DNA of 12,415 bases from Betaproteobacteria bacterium (GTDB taxonomy: Bacteria; Pseudomonadota; Gammaproteobacteria; Burkholderiales; SG8-41), in the NCBI GenBank assembly GCA_021732805.1, contig JAKFUJ010000171.1:1-12415 (forward strand). Reading direction: 5' to 3'. Made by a program: the position numbers and the translations under genes. How positions within the stretch are numbered: position 1 is the stretch's first letter; the number at the start of each line of letters is the position of its first letter. The notes below the pieces were generated by a model, which made no database searches, was not told where the DNA came from, and saw only the letters and a program-made list of their open reading frames with translations. Below are positions 12,415-12,415 of the stretch, piece by piece.

Positions 12415-12415
12415 C

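Overview
The window looks like chromosomal DNA of a GC-rich proteobacterium, most likely a betaproteobacterium (Burkholderiales or a relative). This is inferred from base composition, the TctBAC-type transporter next to an MmgE/PrpD gene, and the dispersed GTAGGGTGGGCAAAGCG-type palindromes. No rRNA or tRNA is present to fix the taxonomy.

Layout. (1) 2-2674, plus strand: the 3' end of a HlyD-type periplasmic adaptor gene, a MacB/LolC-type ABC permease and a LolD-like ABC ATPase. They overlap by a few bases and form one tripartite export or envelope-trafficking operon. (2) 2671-2985, minus: a small DUF2007-like protein with a C-terminal zinc ribbon, whose stop codon overlaps the ATPase stop. 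(3) 3102-3803, plus: a ModA-like substrate-binding-fold protein without a clear signal peptide. (4) 3998-7431, plus: a VOC (glyoxalase-fold) protein followed by the full tripartite tricarboxylate transporter tctB-tctA-tctC, closed by a strong rho-independent terminator. (5) 7509-8882, plus: an MmgE/PrpD-family protein, probably the metabolic partner of the transporter. (6) 8976-9541, plus: an RHH antitoxin / MazF-like toxin pair behind a palindromic operator. (7) 9595-10254, plus: a FrnE/DsbA-family thiol oxidoreductase whose active-site motif reads TGA-Pro-Trp-Cys instead of Cys-Pro-Trp-Cys. (8) 10255-10819: no convincing gene, but a cluster of related palindromic repeats. (9) 10820-12414, minus: a DUF1992 protein, a PlsC-like acyltransferase, a MITE-like palindromic element and the C-terminal end of an alpha/beta hydrolase.

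The most interesting item is the thiol oxidoreductase. A single in-frame TGA sits exactly at the first catalytic cysteine of the CPWC motif. The frame is open for 14 codons before it and 204 codons after it, and a good ribosome-binding site and a consensus -10 element lie upstream. The simplest functional reading is a selenocysteine (UPWC) enzyme. Ordinary gene calling would start it downstream of the active site, near 9724, and miss this. A clean bacterial SECIS hairpin is not obvious by eye, and no Sec-insertion genes lie in the window, so a nonsense mutation or base error is not excluded.

Secondary points are a TA-flanked MITE-like element abutting the hydrolase stop codon, a family of palindromes that share a boundary and core but have different arms, and an acyltransferase with a Glu-Asp variation of the HX4D motif.
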